Below are positions 46,928 to 61,211 of a stretch of DNA of 64,000 nucleotides, piece by piece (positions within the stretch are counted from its first letter, which is position 1; each line of letters begins with the position of its first letter). The notes below the pieces were generated by a model. The model saw only the letters and a program-made list of their open reading frames with translations, was not told the DNA's origin and did no database searches. The translations under genes were made by a program, and so were the position numbers. Source of the DNA: Streptomyces toxytricini (GTDB lineage Bacteria > Actinomycetota > Actinomycetes > Streptomycetales > Streptomycetaceae); contig NZ_BMTY01000002.1 of the NCBI RefSeq assembly GCF_014649915.1, positions 116,223-180,222 of the forward strand, in the 5' to 3' direction.

Positions 46928-47398
46928 TCAGCCCGGCAGGGTGAGCACCTGTCCGGGGTGGACCAGGTGCGGGTCGGATCCGATGACCGCGCGGTTCACG
47001 GCGTACAGCTCCCGCCAGCGGGCCTCGTTGCCGAGCTCCCGGCGGGCGATCAGCATCAGCGTGTCGCCCTTGCGCACCGTGTACGTGCGCTTGGCGGCGC
47101 CCGCCGCGGGCCCGGGCTCCGGCGCGGGGGCCGCCGGGACGGCCTTGTGCGCCGCCGAGGACGGCGTCGGCGTGTGCGGCGGCCGGCCCGCCGCGGCGGG
47201 GCGCTGCGGGGCCGCGGCCTTCGGCGGTCCCGGAGCGGCCTTCGGCGGGGCCGCGGCGGCCATCCGCTCGGCGGCGGCGCGCGTCGCGTTGACCGCGTCG
47301 GTGTAGGTCGCCGCATAGTCGGCGGGCGCCGTACCGGCGGCCTTCCGGGCAGCAGCCTGCTTCTTCTTCTCGGACTTCAGGAAGTCGAAGAGTCCCAT
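46928..47398 (-). CDS. LysM domain protein with a Kbp-like N-terminus
   Basis: This 156-residue protein starts MGLFDFLKSEKKKQAAARKA, with no signal peptide. An Ala/Pro linker (about 50-105) leads to one C-terminal LysM domain (about 108-155; YTVRKGDTLMLIARRELGN, PHLVHPGQVLTLPG). The MGLF(D/N)F beginning and terminal LysM recall the cytosolic K+-binding protein Kbp (YgaU) of E. coli. The BON domain found there is missing. Cytosolic location is inferred. Confidence 0.8.
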   Translation of the reverse strand: MGLFDFLKSEKKKQAAARKAAGTAPADYAATYTDAVNATRAAAERMAAAAPPKAAPGPPKAAAPQRPAAAGRPPHTPTPSSAAHKAVPAAPAPEPGPAAGAAKRTYTVRKGDTLMLIARRELGNEARWRELYAVNRAVIGSDPHLVHPGQVLTLPG

Positions 47399-47523
47399 GT
47401 CATGCGCCTCCGGCGTGGTCTCGCCCCCCGGCTCCGTGCCTGCCACTCCACTGTCGGACAGGTCCCTGCCGCGGGCCCCGCGGCCGACCCGTCCGGGGGA
47501 CGTCCGGCGCCCCGGACCGGCCG

Positions 47524-48246
47524 CTACCGGAGCTCGGAGATGTCCACCGACTCCCCCGGCGGCGGGGTGCGGGCCGGCACCGGGGCGCCGTACTCCAGGA
47601 AGTCCGCCCGCGCGCTCCGCCCGTCCTCGCGGCCTTCGAGGCGCAGCAGGCGGGGTTCGCCCTCGGTGGCGACGTAGAAGGTGGCCGTGTCGCCGCCGCG
47701 GGTCCCGGTGACGGTGACCGCCGGGGTGCCGCCGACGGTCGCGGGGCCGCCCTTGCGCAGCTGTCCGGTGGTCAGCCGGGAGGCGTAGGCGCGCTGGAAG
47801 TCCTTCAGGTCGCAGACGTCGGTGAGCTTGCGCAGCAGGACGTTGTCGGACGTGCCGTGCAGCCAGCGGTCGCCGATCAGGGCGGCGGCGCCGTCCGCGG
47901 CCGGCGCGGGCACCTGCGACCGGAGGAAGGCCCCGTCCGGCTTCACCCAGATGTCCTGGCCGCGCTTGACGATCTCGGCGCGGCCCCCGCCGCGCGGAAG
48001 GGACACCGACCCGGCGCAGTTGCCGTCCACGTCGAAGCGGAGGTCGAGGGTGGTCGCCCCCTTCTCCCCGTCGGCGTGCGCCACCATGTGCACGGAGCGG
48101 GCCTGCGTCAGCTCCGTCCGGGCCTTGTCGACGATCGCGCGGGGGCTCTCGTCCTCGATGCCGTTGCCGGCCGGGGCGAGGCCCGTCAGCAGTGCGGCCG
48201 AGCAGCCGGCGGCCAGTGCGGCGGCCGCCTTCCGGAACCGGGCCAT
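47524..48246 (-). CDS. Secreted or lipid-anchored protein, LppX/LolA-like
   Basis: The protein has 240 residues with a signal peptide (MARFRKAAAALAAGCSAALL). The cysteine at 15 in LAAGC is a weak lipobox, so it may be lipidated or simply secreted. The rest reads as a beta-rich fold resembling the LppX/LprG/LolA group: ARSVHMVAHADGEKGATTLDLRFD, then EIVKRGQDIWVKPDGAFLRS. Distant relatives carry lipids in mycobacteria. The family call is tentative. ATG 48246 is the start. Confidence 0.65.
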   Translation of the reverse strand: MARFRKAAAALAAGCSAALLTGLAPAGNGIEDESPRAIVDKARTELTQARSVHMVAHADGEKGATTLDLRFDVDGNCAGSVSLPRGGGRAEIVKRGQDIWVKPDGAFLRSQVPAPAADGAAALIGDRWLHGTSDNVLLRKLTDVCDLKDFQRAYASRLTTGQLRKGGPATVGGTPAVTVTGTRGGDTATFYVATEGEPRLLRLEGREDGRSARADFLEYGAPVPARTPPPGESVDISELR

Positions 48247-48317
48247 CTCGTCACCTCCGCAGGGGAACGCCCCCCGCCCAGCGTAGGCCCGCAGGCCTGG
48301 CCGCGCACACGCGAAAA

Positions 48318-48353
48318 AGGCCCCTGGCCTGCGTGTTCGCAGGCCAGGGGCCT
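48318..48353 (-). terminator. Terminator of tRNA-Ala
   Basis: A perfect 15-bp stem (AGGCCCCTGGCCTGC, 48318-48332, with 48339-48353) and a 6-nt loop lie 9 bp after the tRNA 3' end. On the minus strand it is followed by a run of T (complement of AAAAA at 48314-48318). Confidence 0.85.
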
Positions 48354-48362
48354 CTCTTCCGG

Positions 48363-48435
48363 TGGAGCTTAGGAGATTCGAACTCCTGACATCTGCCTTG
48401 CAAAGGCAGCGCTCTACCAACTGAGCTAAAGCCCC
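48363..48435 (-). tRNA. tRNA-Ala (anticodon TGC)
   Basis: On the minus strand it begins GGGGCTTTAGCTCAGTTGG. The anticodon stem-loop CTGCC-TTTGCAA-GGCAG gives TGC, the T-loop is GAGTTCGAATCTC, and the length is 73 nt. CCA is not encoded. Confidence 0.97.
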
Positions 48436-48598
48436 GGAACGCGGACGCGACCAATCCCCCGGCAGAGGAGTGGCCGTTCCGCACAACAGAGTACCGGGTT
48501 CTCGGCCGCATCCCGCAAAATGATGGGGACTCCCCTCGTGCGACCACTCTCCGTAAGATGCTCGGCGAGGTTCGCACCAGCGAAGGGGAGTAGGAAGA

Positions 48599-49147
48599 GT
48601 GGACGCAGTACAGCAAGAGGCCACGGCCAGAGCCAGGGAGCTCCAGCGCAGCTGGTACGGCGAGCCCCTCGGTGCCCTCTTCCGCCGGCTCATAGACGAC
48701 CTCGGCCTGAACCAGGCCCGCCTCGCTGCCGTCCTCGGCCTGTCGGCGCCCATGCTGTCGCAGCTGATGAGCGGCCAGCGGGCGAAGATCGGCAACCCCG
48801 CGGTGGTGCAGCGGGTGCAGGCGCTCCAGGACCTTGCGAGCCAGGTGGCGGACGGCAGCGTCAGCGCCGCCGAGGCCACCGACCGCATGGACGAGATCAA
48901 GCGGACCCAGGGCGGCTCCGTCCTCAGCAGCAGCACCCAGAACAGCACCGGTTCGGGCGCCCCGACGGTCAAGCGCGTCGTCCGCGAGATCCAGTCCCTG
49001 CTGCGGTCGGTCTCCGCCGCCGGCGACATACTCGACGCCGCGAACAGTCTCGCGCCCAGCCACCCGGAGCTCGCCGAGTTCCTCCGGGTGTACGGCGCCG
49101 GCCGCACGGCGGACGCCGTCGCGCACTACGAGGCGCATCAGAACTGA
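48599..49147 (+). CDS. Helix-turn-helix (XRE-type) DNA-binding protein
   Basis: The protein has 182 residues. An N-terminal helix (MDAVQQEATARARELQRSWY) is followed by an XRE-like HTH (about residues 37-62; LNQARLAAVLGLSAPMLSQL). The C-terminal half is helical with a Ser/Thr/Gln-rich region in the middle (SVLSSSTQNSTGSG), a plausible phosphorylation site. It lies 44 bp upstream of a Ser/Thr kinase gene on the same strand, so it may be a kinase substrate or regulator. GTG 48599 follows GGAAG. Confidence 0.78.
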   Translation: MDAVQQEATARARELQRSWYGEPLGALFRRLIDDLGLNQARLAAVLGLSAPMLSQLMSGQRAKIGNPAVVQRVQALQDLASQVADGSVSAAEATDRMDEIKRTQGGSVLSSSTQNSTGSGAPTVKRVVREIQSLLRSVSAAGDILDAANSLAPSHPELAEFLRVYGAGRTADAVAHYEAHQN

Positions 49148-49191
49148 CGCCTCCGGGCGCGGACGGACACCACAACGGGGGATGCACAGCC

Positions 49192-50559
49192 ATGGGTGAG
49201 GTCTTCGCCGGCCGCTACGAGCTGGTCGACCCGATCGGCCGGGGCGGCATGGGCGCCGTCTGGCGGGCCTGGGACCAGCGGCGGCGGCGGTACGTCGCCG
49301 CCAAGGTCCTCCAGCAGGGCGACGCCCACACCCTGCTGCGCTTCGTGCGCGAGCAGGCCCTGCGGATCGACCACCCGAACGTCCTGGCACCGGCCAGCTG
49401 GGCGGCGGACGACGACAAGGTCCTCTTCACGATGGACCTGGTCGGAGGCGGCTCGCTCGCCCACCTGATCGGCGACTACGGGCCGCTGCCGCCGCGCTTC
49501 GTGTGCACGCTCCTCGACCAGCTCCTCGCGGGGCTGGCCGCGGTGCACGCGGAGGGCGTCGTCCACCGCGACATCAAGCCCGCCAACATCCTGCTGGAGG
49601 CGACCGGGACCGGCCGGCCGCACCTTCGGCTGTCCGACTTCGGCATCTCGATGCGCAAGGGCGAGCCCCGCCTCACCGAGACCGACTACGTGGTGGGCAC
49701 CCCCGGCTACTTCGCGCCCGAGCAGCTCCTCGGCGCCGAACCCGACTTCCCCGCGGACCTGTTCGCGGTCGGACTGGTCGCGCTGTACCTCCTCCAGGGC
49801 ACCAGGCCCGACTCCCGCGCCCTGGTGGAGCACTTCCGCGCCCACGGCACCCCGGACGCCCCCGAGGGCGTGCCCGCGCCGCTGTGGGACGTCGTCGCGA
49901 ACCTCCTCCAGCCCGACCCGCAGAGCCGTTTCAAGACCGCCACGGGCGTCCGCAGGGCCCTCGCCGAGGCCGTGGAGCTACTGCCGGCGGACCCGCCCGA
50001 ATCGGCCGACGTGGAGGTCTTCGACCAACTCGGCCCGCTGCCGCCGGGCTTCGGCCCGCAGGGCCCCGAACGCGCCGCGGGCGCCGGCCCGGACCCCCGG
50101 AGCGCTGCGGGAGCCGCCACCGCGGCGGCTGCGGCCGCCGCGGGCACCCCGGCGGCCCCTTCGCCGCCGGGCGGTGTGCCGACGGCCCGCGCGGGGGCCG
50201 GCGAGCCGACCCGTACGGACCCCCGCGCGGCCGCGGCCGCACCGGCACCCCCCGCTCCCCCTGCGCATGCGGCTCCCGCACCCGTCCGGGGCGCCGTACC
50301 CGCCCGGGCGGCCGTGCAGGCGCCCGCGTACCAGGACTCCTCCGCGACGGGCGGCTTCCACCTGGCCCCGCCGGCCCACGCCGTGCCGCAGCCCGCCCCG
50401 CCGGCGCCGGAGCCTGCCCCGGACGGGGGCGCGGCCGCGGTGCCCGCCCCGGCCGGCCGCGGGCGCGTCGCCCCGCCGTCGAAGGCGGCCGCCGCGGCGC
50501 TCCTGGCGGCAGCGCTGCTGTGCTTCGCCGTCGGCGTGTGGGCACTGGCCCAGACCTGA
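49192..50559 (+). CDS. Serine/threonine protein kinase, membrane-anchored by its C-terminus
   Basis: The protein has 455 residues. The kinase domain (about 1-265) has GRGGMGAVWRAWD, the lysine in VAAKVLQ, HRDIKPANILL, DFGISMRKG and the activation loop ending APEQLLG. A long Pro/Ala-rich linker (about 285-425) is followed by one terminal helix (about 430-452) with almost nothing outside. It has no sensor domain, unlike PknB, so any signal must come from the cytosol or partners. It is probably co-transcribed with the HTH gene. Confidence 0.92.
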   Translation: MGEVFAGRYELVDPIGRGGMGAVWRAWDQRRRRYVAAKVLQQGDAHTLLRFVREQALRIDHPNVLAPASWAADDDKVLFTMDLVGGGSLAHLIGDYGPLPPRFVCTLLDQLLAGLAAVHAEGVVHRDIKPANILLEATGTGRPHLRLSDFGISMRKGEPRLTETDYVVGTPGYFAPEQLLGAEPDFPADLFAVGLVALYLLQGTRPDSRALVEHFRAHGTPDAPEGVPAPLWDVVANLLQPDPQSRFKTATGVRRALAEAVELLPADPPESADVEVFDQLGPLPPGFGPQGPERAAGAGPDPRSAAGAATAAAAAAAGTPAAPSPPGGVPTARAGAGEPTRTDPRAAAAAPAPPAPPAHAAPAPVRGAVPARAAVQAPAYQDSSATGGFHLAPPAHAVPQPAPPAPEPAPDGGAAAVPAPAGRGRVAPPSKAAAAALLAAALLCFAVGVWALAQT

Positions 50560-50587
50560 GGGCGAGCCGCGCCGGGGCGCGGGCCCG

Positions 50588-51892
50588 TCAGCCGGTGCGC
50601 CCCCGCCGGGCCAGCAGCAGCCAGCCGCCCAGGACGAGCAGGAGCAGCGTCCCGGTGCCGAAGCCGCCCGCCGCGACGGTGCCCATGGTCGCCCGCCGGT
50701 CGGCGGCCAGGGCCGCCTCCGGCTCCGTCAGGCCCTCCCGGGCCGCCGCGCGGTCCGCGTCGCCGATGCCGAAGCCGGAGCGGGCCAGCCCCTCCGCATA
50801 CGGGGGCGGGGCCGCCGCCTTGCCCTGCACGGTCAGCCGCAGCGTCAGCGGTACGGGGACGGCGTCCTCCGTGAACTCCCCGACCTTCTCGCCGAGCGTG
50901 ACGGCCAGGTAGTACCAGCCGGCGACCCGGGCCCCGCCCGCCTCGGAGCTGCTCGCGAACCGGTTCTCGTAGGCGACCGGCGCGGTGGGCGGCAGGGTGA
51001 GGCCCGCCTGCTTGCCGTCGTAGCCGGTGTCCTTGTCGTCGAGCACGCTGCGGTAGGGCGTGTACAGGGTGACGCCGAGCCCGGTGGAGGCGGAGGCGAA
51101 GTCCTTCGTCAGCTTGGCCGCGGCCAGCTCCGCGCCGACCGACAGCTGCTGGCCCCAGTCCAGCGGCACCCGGTAGAAGCGCGTCTGACCGGGCCTCAGG
51201 CCGTCCCGCCACACCCCCGTGCCCAGGGCGCGGGCGTCGTTGAAGCCGGTGCCGCCCTCGCGGGCCACCGGCTCGGACGCCGGGGGCTGCGGCGGGGTGG
51301 ACGGCCATCCGCTGGGGGCGGCCGCGGGGGCGCTGCCGGTCTTCAGGCCGGGTTCGCGGGAGACGGTGAGCTCCACGGGCCACGGGGACCGGTCGGAGTT
51401 CTTCGAGGCCTCCCGGGTGACCTTCACGTAGTAGACGCCGGCCTGCTGGCAGTCGCCGTCCTCCTGGAGCCGGCGCACCGCCGCGGCGCCGATCGGCCGG
51501 GCGCCGAGGCCGTAGCCGAAGGTCGTCCGGCCGGGGCTGCCCGGGCAGGAGCGGCCTCCGGTGGTCATCAGCGTGACCTCCAGGCCGTCGCCGCCGGAGT
51601 CGATCCTGGCCCCGGGCCCCGGCACCAGGACCGCGGAGACGTACACGCTGGAGGTGCCGTCGAGGTTCAGCCGGTAGAAGCGGCTGCCGGGAGCGAGGCT
51701 GTCGCCGTACACCGCGCCCGGCTCCAGGGCCGGGGCGTCGGCCGAGGACTCCGCGCCCTGCACCGGGCGCGCCCCGTCGGCCGTCCGGTACGTCGGCAGC
51801 GGCTCCCCGGCCGCGTACGCGGTGCCCGGCAGCCCCGCCGCCAGACCCAGGGCCGCGGCCGCCGCCGGCAGCGTCCTGCGCAGCCCACCCAT
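50588..51892 (-). CDS. Secreted/membrane-anchored protein of unknown function
   Basis: The protein has 434 residues. A signal peptide (about 1-28, ending TAYAA) leads to two similar extracytoplasmic beta-rich regions with FYRLNLDGTSSVYVSAVLV and FYRVPLDWGQQLSVGAELA. Each is followed by a segment giving YYVKVT/YYLAVT-type strands. One C-terminal helix (about 404-424) and a basic cytosolic end complete it, as for a wall-exposed anchor. ATG 51892 is chosen at the signal peptide. The two FYR...VSA modules suggest an internal duplication of a carbohydrate-binding-like fold. It faces the kinase gene. Confidence 0.75.
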   Translation of the reverse strand: MGGLRRTLPAAAAALGLAAGLPGTAYAAGEPLPTYRTADGARPVQGAESSADAPALEPGAVYGDSLAPGSRFYRLNLDGTSSVYVSAVLVPGPGARIDSGGDGLEVTLMTTGGRSCPGSPGRTTFGYGLGARPIGAAAVRRLQEDGDCQQAGVYYVKVTREASKNSDRSPWPVELTVSREPGLKTGSAPAAAPSGWPSTPPQPPASEPVAREGGTGFNDARALGTGVWRDGLRPGQTRFYRVPLDWGQQLSVGAELAAAKLTKDFASASTGLGVTLYTPYRSVLDDKDTGYDGKQAGLTLPPTAPVAYENRFASSSEAGGARVAGWYYLAVTLGEKVGEFTEDAVPVPLTLRLTVQGKAAAPPPYAEGLARSGFGIGDADRAAAREGLTEPEAALAADRRATMGTVAAGGFGTGTLLLLVLGGWLLLARRGRTG

Positions 51893-51961
51893 CACGCCCA
51901 CCCCCGTTTTTGCCAAAGCAAGCAGATTCTTTGCATAACGGAATAATTCGTCACAGAACAG

Positions 51962-51999
51962 CACGAAGCCCCGGCCGCAAGGGCAGCCGGGGCTTCGTG
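51962..51999 (-). terminator. Stem-loop after the DLW-39 gene
   Basis: The arms CACGAAGCCCCGGC (51962-51975) and GCCGGGGCTTCGTG (51986-51999) pair perfectly around a 10-nt loop, 16 bp beyond the stop. Confidence 0.8.
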
Positions 52000-52015
52000 G
52001 ATCGGCCTTCGGGTC

Positions 52016-52150
52016 TCACACGCCGGAACCGGAGGGCACGGAGTCGGTTGCCTCCGTCCACAGGTCCTGCTCGGCGCGGTCCGCCTGGATCTGGCGGTAC
52101 ACGAGGAGACCGCCGATGGCGGCCAGTGCGACCAGGAGCAGCTTCTTCAC
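52016..52150 (-). CDS. DLW-39 family small protein
   Basis: This 44-residue peptide starts at GTG 52150 (VKKLLLVALAAIGG). One N-terminal hydrophobic helix (about 3-18) is followed by a charged segment with the family's DLW motif in QADRAEQDLWTEATD. It is found after gyrA/tRNA-Ile in actinomycetes. Function unknown. Confidence 0.88.
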   Translation of the reverse strand: MKKLLLVALAAIGGLLVYRQIQADRAEQDLWTEATDSVPSGSGV

Positions 52151-52254
52151 CGCGCGACCTCGTCTTTCGTCGTCGTTGGGGTACCTCTGGCCGCCAACAA
52201 TACACACCGATCGATACCGTTCGGTGACCTGGGAGGCCCCGGACGGCCGAACGA

Positions 52255-52290
52255 CGAAGACCCCCGGGCCTTCCGGCCTGGGGGTCTTCG
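52255..52290 (-). terminator. Terminator of tRNA-Ile / gyrase unit
   Basis: A 16-bp stem (52255-52270 with 52275-52290; one mismatched pair) and a 4-nt loop lie 7 bp downstream of tRNA-Ile on the minus strand. Confidence 0.8.
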
Positions 52291-52297
52291 CCATCTG

Positions 52298-52371
52298 TGG
52301 GGCTAACAGGATTTGAACCTGTGGCCTCATCCTTATCAGGGATGCGCTCTAACCAACTGAGCTATAGCCCC
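52298..52371 (-). tRNA. tRNA-Ile (anticodon GAT)
   Basis: The minus-strand gene starts GGGGCTATAGCTCAGTTGG. The anticodon stem-loop CATCC-CTGATAA-GGATG gives GAT, the T-loop is CAGGTTCAAATCCTG, and the length is 74 nt without CCA. It lies directly downstream of gyrA and DUF3566, the usual actinobacterial order. Confidence 0.97.
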
Positions 52372-52441
52372 TCCGCGCTGCGCGCTGACTCCTGAAGATT
52401 AGCGCACAGACGCTGGAGTTCCCAAATCGCTGATCAGGGCC

Positions 52442-53140
52442 CTACTCGTCCTCGGCGAGCGTGAGCTCCACACCGCCGACGAAGCCCGCCGACAGGTTGT
52501 AGATGAACGCGCCCAGCGTCGCGAGCGCCGTCGCGAGCACGACGTCGATCACGGCGATGACCGAGGTGAAGACGAGCACCCGCGGCAGCGACATGAACGC
52601 CTGGAGGTCGAAGCCGTTGCTCTCGCTGGAGCCGGTCGCCTCGCTGATGGTGCTGCCCACGGTCGAGAAGACGCCCATGGCGTCCATGACCATCCACAGC
52701 ACCGCCGCCGCGACGACCGTGCACACGCCGAGCGCGATCGACAGCAGGAAGCTGACCTTCATCACCGACCACGGGTCGGCCTTGGCCACCCGCAGCCTCG
52801 CCTTGCGCGTCCTCGGCGTCGTACGCACCGCCGGGCGCGGCGCGCGCTGCGAGGCGCCCGGGGCGCCGCCGCGGGGCGCACCGGCGCCCGAGGGGGCCTC
52901 GTACGCCTGCGGCGGGTGGTACGGCTGCGGCTTCTGCTGCTGGGGCTTCTGCTGCGGCTGCTTGCCGGCCTTCTCCTGCTTCGGCTGCGGCTTGGCCTTG
53001 GACTTCGATCCGCGCGCGCTGTCCGTCACGGTCGTCGCCCCGCCCTCGGCGTCCGCGGCCCCGGCCCGGGAGTCCGCGGCGGGGCCACGTGCACCGTCCT
53101 CCCCAGTCCTGGCCGGTCCGGCGCCCGTGGCTCCACTCAC
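52442..53140 (-). CDS. DUF3566 transmembrane protein
   Basis: The protein has 232 residues. A long disordered Lys/Gln/Pro-rich N-terminus (about 1-115; KPQPKQEKAGKQPQQKPQQQ) leads to the DUF3566 domain (about 118-230). That domain has two membrane helices flanking GVFSTVGSTISEAT and starts with LRVAKADPWSVMKVSFLLS. GTG 53140 begins 3 bp after the gyrA stop, so it is co-transcribed with the gyrase genes. Function unknown. Confidence 0.9.
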   Translation of the reverse strand: MSGATGAGPARTGEDGARGPAADSRAGAADAEGGATTVTDSARGSKSKAKPQPKQEKAGKQPQQKPQQQKPQPYHPPQAYEAPSGAGAPRGGAPGASQRAPRPAVRTTPRTRKARLRVAKADPWSVMKVSFLLSIALGVCTVVAAAVLWMVMDAMGVFSTVGSTISEATGSSESNGFDLQAFMSLPRVLVFTSVIAVIDVVLATALATLGAFIYNLSAGFVGGVELTLAEDE

Positions 53141-53143
53141 GAC

Positions 53144-55738
<2,595 letters not shown>

Positions 55739-55779
55739 TGCTGGTCAGAAATCCTTTCGGGCGGCCGTTGAGAGCCGAC

Positions 55780-58349
<2,570 letters not shown>

Positions 58350-58919
58350 TCAGCCGTAGGTGTCGCCCGGGCCCGAGCTGCCGGGGGCCCGCCAGGGCCC
58401 GTACGGCTTGGGGCGGCCGCCCGGCCCGCGGACCTTGATCAGCCGGACCGTGCCCTGGCCGAGGTCGGCATTCAGCCGCGCGACCAGTTGCGGGGCGAGC
58501 AGCTTCAGCTGCGCCGCCCAGGCCGAGGAGTCGCACCGGACGAAGAGCTCGCGTTCCTCATAGCGTTCCGGTTCGCAGTGCGCGGCGATCTCGGGACCGA
58601 CGATCTCCGGCCAGCGCTCCATCACGCCGGCCACCGCCATCGGCATCTCCCAGCCGCGCTCGGTGCGCAGCCGGTCCAGCGCCGCCATCAGCGGCATGGG
58701 GTCCCGGCCGTCGGCTCGGGCGCCCGAACGCAGGCCCGGCTGGGTACGGCGGGCCCCGCGGCCGCCGGCGGCCTGGCCGCGTGCGCGCGCCTGCTCGCGG
58801 GCCGCCGCCAGGGCCTGCCGCGCCAGGTCGACGCCGGAAGGCTCCGGGGTCCTGGGCCGCTCGCCCGGACCACTGCTTCCGCTTCCGGTTCCGTTTCCGC
58901 CCTGCCCGTGGTCGTTCAC
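58350..58919 (-). CDS. DUF721 (DciA-like) family protein
   Basis: The protein has 189 residues. A Gly/Ser/Arg-rich N-terminus (about 1-75) leads to the DUF721 domain (about 80-170; [41 protein letters not shown]). DciA-related proteins load or support the replicative helicase in bacteria without DnaC, fitting its place between recF and gyrB. GTG 58919 overlaps the recF stop. The C-terminal 15 bp are repeated just downstream. Confidence 0.9.
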   Translation of the reverse strand: MNDHGQGGNGTGSGSSGPGERPRTPEPSGVDLARQALAAAREQARARGQAAGGRGARRTQPGLRSGARADGRDPMPLMAALDRLRTERGWEMPMAVAGVMERWPEIVGPEIAAHCEPERYEERELFVRCDSSAWAAQLKLLAPQLVARLNADLGQGTVRLIKVRGPGGRPKPYGPWRAPGSSGPGDTYG

Positions 58920-60052
58920 AGCCGGGTCACCTCACCGCCGGACACCCCGAACCTCGCCCCCGCGAGGACCCCGGGGACGTCGTCGTCCACCGCGGCCGTC
59001 ACCAGCACCTGCTCGCCCGGGGCCACCAGCTCGGCCAGCCGCTCCCGGCGCCGCGCGTCCAGCTCCGCGAAGACGTCGTCGAGGATCAGCACCGGCTCGG
59101 AGCCCTCCGCGCGGAGCAGCTCGTACGAGGCGAGCCGCAGCGCGAGCGCGTAGCTCCAGGACTCGCCGTGGCTGGCGTACCCCTTGGCCGGCAGCTCGCC
59201 GAGCCGCAGCAGCACGTCGTCGCGGTGCGGGCCGACGAGGGTGACGCCCCGCTCGATCTCCTGCTTGCGGACCTGGGCCAGCGCCTGGAGCAGCACCTCG
59301 TACAGCTCCTCGCGGGAGCGGGCCGCGCCGCTGTCGACGGGCTCGCCGGCGGAGCAGCGGTAGGCCAGGCCGAGCGGGCCGCCGCCGGGGGCGAGCTGCT
59401 CGTACGCCTTGTCGGCCAGCGGGAGCAGCGTCGCGATCAGGTCGAGGCGCTGGGCGAGCAGCTCGGCGCCGGCCCGGGCCAGGTGCTGGTCCCACACGTC
59501 CAGGGTGGACAGGTCCATGGAGCGGCCGCCGTGCCTGCGTGCCATGGCCGCGGATTTCAGCAGGGTGTTGCGCTGCTTGAGGACCCGCTCGTAGTCGGAG
59601 CGGACCCCGGCCATCCGCGGGGAGCGCGCCGTGACCAGCTCGTCGAGGAAGCGGCGGCGCTCCCCCGGGTCGCCCTTGACGAGGGCGAGGTCCTCCGGTG
59701 CGAACAGCACCGTCCGCACGATGCCGAGCACGTCCCGCGGCCTGACCTGGGAGGACCTGTTGATGCGGGCGCGGTTGGCACGGCCCGGGTTGAGTTCCAG
59801 TTCGACCAGCTGCTGCCGGTCGCCCTGCCGGACGGCGGCGCGGACCACGGCCCGCTCGGCGCCCATCCGGACGAGGGGGGCGTCCGAGGACACCCGGTGG
59901 CTGCCCAGGGTGGCCAGGTAGCCGACGGCCTCGACGAGGTTCGTCTTGCCCTGGCCGTTGGGGCCCACGAAGGCGGTGACGCCCGGGTCGAGGGGTACCT
60001 CGGCCCGGGCGTACGAGCGGAAGTCGGCCAGCGAGAGGTGCGTGACGTGCAT
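58916..60052 (-). CDS. recF: DNA replication/repair protein RecF
   Basis: This SMC-like ATPase loads RecA at single-strand gaps. It has 378 residues. Walker A is [18 protein letters not shown] (about 31-48), and Walker B with the D-loop is [32 protein letters not shown] is the typical beginning. The signature region [14 protein letters not shown] is intact. It is coupled to the DUF721 gene by a GTGA overlap. Confidence 0.97.
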   Translation of the reverse strand: MHVTHLSLADFRSYARAEVPLDPGVTAFVGPNGQGKTNLVEAVGYLATLGSHRVSSDAPLVRMGAERAVVRAAVRQGDRQQLVELELNPGRANRARINRSSQVRPRDVLGIVRTVLFAPEDLALVKGDPGERRRFLDELVTARSPRMAGVRSDYERVLKQRNTLLKSAAMARRHGGRSMDLSTLDVWDQHLARAGAELLAQRLDLIATLLPLADKAYEQLAPGGGPLGLAYRCSAGEPVDSGAARSREELYEVLLQALAQVRKQEIERGVTLVGPHRDDVLLRLGELPAKGYASHGESWSYALALRLASYELLRAEGSEPVLILDDVFAELDARRRERLAELVAPGEQVLVTAAVDDDVPGVLAGARFGVSGGEVTRL

Positions 60053-60118
60053 GCGGCGCCGACCTCCCCCGGCTTGCTCTGCTCTGCTGTGTGGTGCGGT
60101 GTGCGGTGGTGCGGCGGG

Positions 60119-60994
60119 CTACTTCTTCTCCACCGCGTGGCCGCCGAACTGGTTGCGCAGCGCGGCGATCATCTTCATCTGCGGCGAGTCGTCCTGGCGC
60201 GAGGCGAAGCGGGCGAAGAGCGACGCGGTGATCGCCGGCAGCGGGACGGCGTTGTCGATCGCCGCCTCCACGGTCCAGCGGCCCTCGCCGGAGTCCTGCG
60301 CGTAGCCGCGCAGCCGCTCCAGGTGCTCGTCCTCATCGAGGGCGTTGACGGCCAGGTCGAGCAGCCAGGAGCGGATGACCGTGCCCTCCTGCCAGGACCG
60401 GAACACCTCGCGGACGTCGGTGACGGAGTCGACCTTCTCCAGCAGCTCCCAGCCCTCGGCGTAGGCCTGCATCATGGCGTACTCGATGCCGTTGTGGACC
60501 ATCTTCGCGAAGTGGCCGGCGCCGACCTTGCCCGCGTGGACGGCGCCGAAGTCGCCCTCGGGCTTGAGCGCGTCGAAGACCGGCTGGACGGCCGCGACGT
60601 GCTCCTTGTCGCCGCCGTACATGAGCGCGTAGCCGTTCTCCAGGCCCCACACGCCGCCGGAGACGCCGCAGTCGACGAAGCCGATGCCCTTGGCGGCGAG
60701 CTCCTCGGCGTGCTTCTCGTCGTCGGTCCAGCGCGAGTTGCCGCCGTCGACGACGATGTCGCCGGGGGAGAGCAGTTCGCCGAGCTCGTCGATGGTGGAC
60801 TGGGTCGCGGCACCGGCCGGGACCATCACCCACACCACGCGGGGGGCCTGGAGGCCGTCCACGAGCTCCGAGAGGCTGTGGACGTCGGCGAGGTCAGGGT
60901 TGCGGTCGTATCCGATGACGGTGTGGCCTGCGCGGCGGATGCGCTCGCGCATGTTGCCGCCCATCTTGCCGAGACCGACGAGACCGAGCTCCAT
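60119..60994 (-). CDS. gnd: 6-phosphogluconate dehydrogenase, decarboxylating (short Gnd/YqeC type)
   Basis: This oxidative pentose-phosphate enzyme has 291 residues, the short actinobacterial form, compared with about 470 in E. coli Gnd. The cofactor loop is GLVGLGKMGGNM; substrate and catalytic motifs are GGNSRWTDD, CGVSGGVWGLENGYALMYGG and FAKMVHNGIEYAMMQAYAEG. Its place between dnaN and recF is a conserved Streptomyces feature. Confidence 0.94.
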   Translation of the reverse strand: MELGLVGLGKMGGNMRERIRRAGHTVIGYDRNPDLADVHSLSELVDGLQAPRVVWVMVPAGAATQSTIDELGELLSPGDIVVDGGNSRWTDDEKHAEELAAKGIGFVDCGVSGGVWGLENGYALMYGGDKEHVAAVQPVFDALKPEGDFGAVHAGKVGAGHFAKMVHNGIEYAMMQAYAEGWELLEKVDSVTDVREVFRSWQEGTVIRSWLLDLAVNALDEDEHLERLRGYAQDSGEGRWTVEAAIDNAVPLPAITASLFARFASRQDDSPQMKMIAALRNQFGGHAVEKK

Positions 60995-61211
60995 CAGGTG
61001 GTTCCTTTAGCGTTGTGGCCGTGTGTGCCGGATGCCCCCGGTGCCCGGGAGTACCCGGCTCCGAGCCTACGCCGGGCCGTCGCACACGGCGCCACGGGCG
61101 CTCCGGGCTCCGCCGTACGGGACCGCGGACCGCGGGTGACGGGGCGGTGCGGCAGCCGTCGGGGCCCGGTCCCGCGCGGGCGGCGGGAGCGGACCCCGGT
61201 GGCGGGCGGTG

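Noticed and set aside
52205..52226. CACCGA...TCGGTG inverted repeat upstream of DLW-39 as another TetR operator
   Set aside because: Its half-sites are separated by 10 bp and not the 6-bp spacing of the three accepted sites. It is probably chance.
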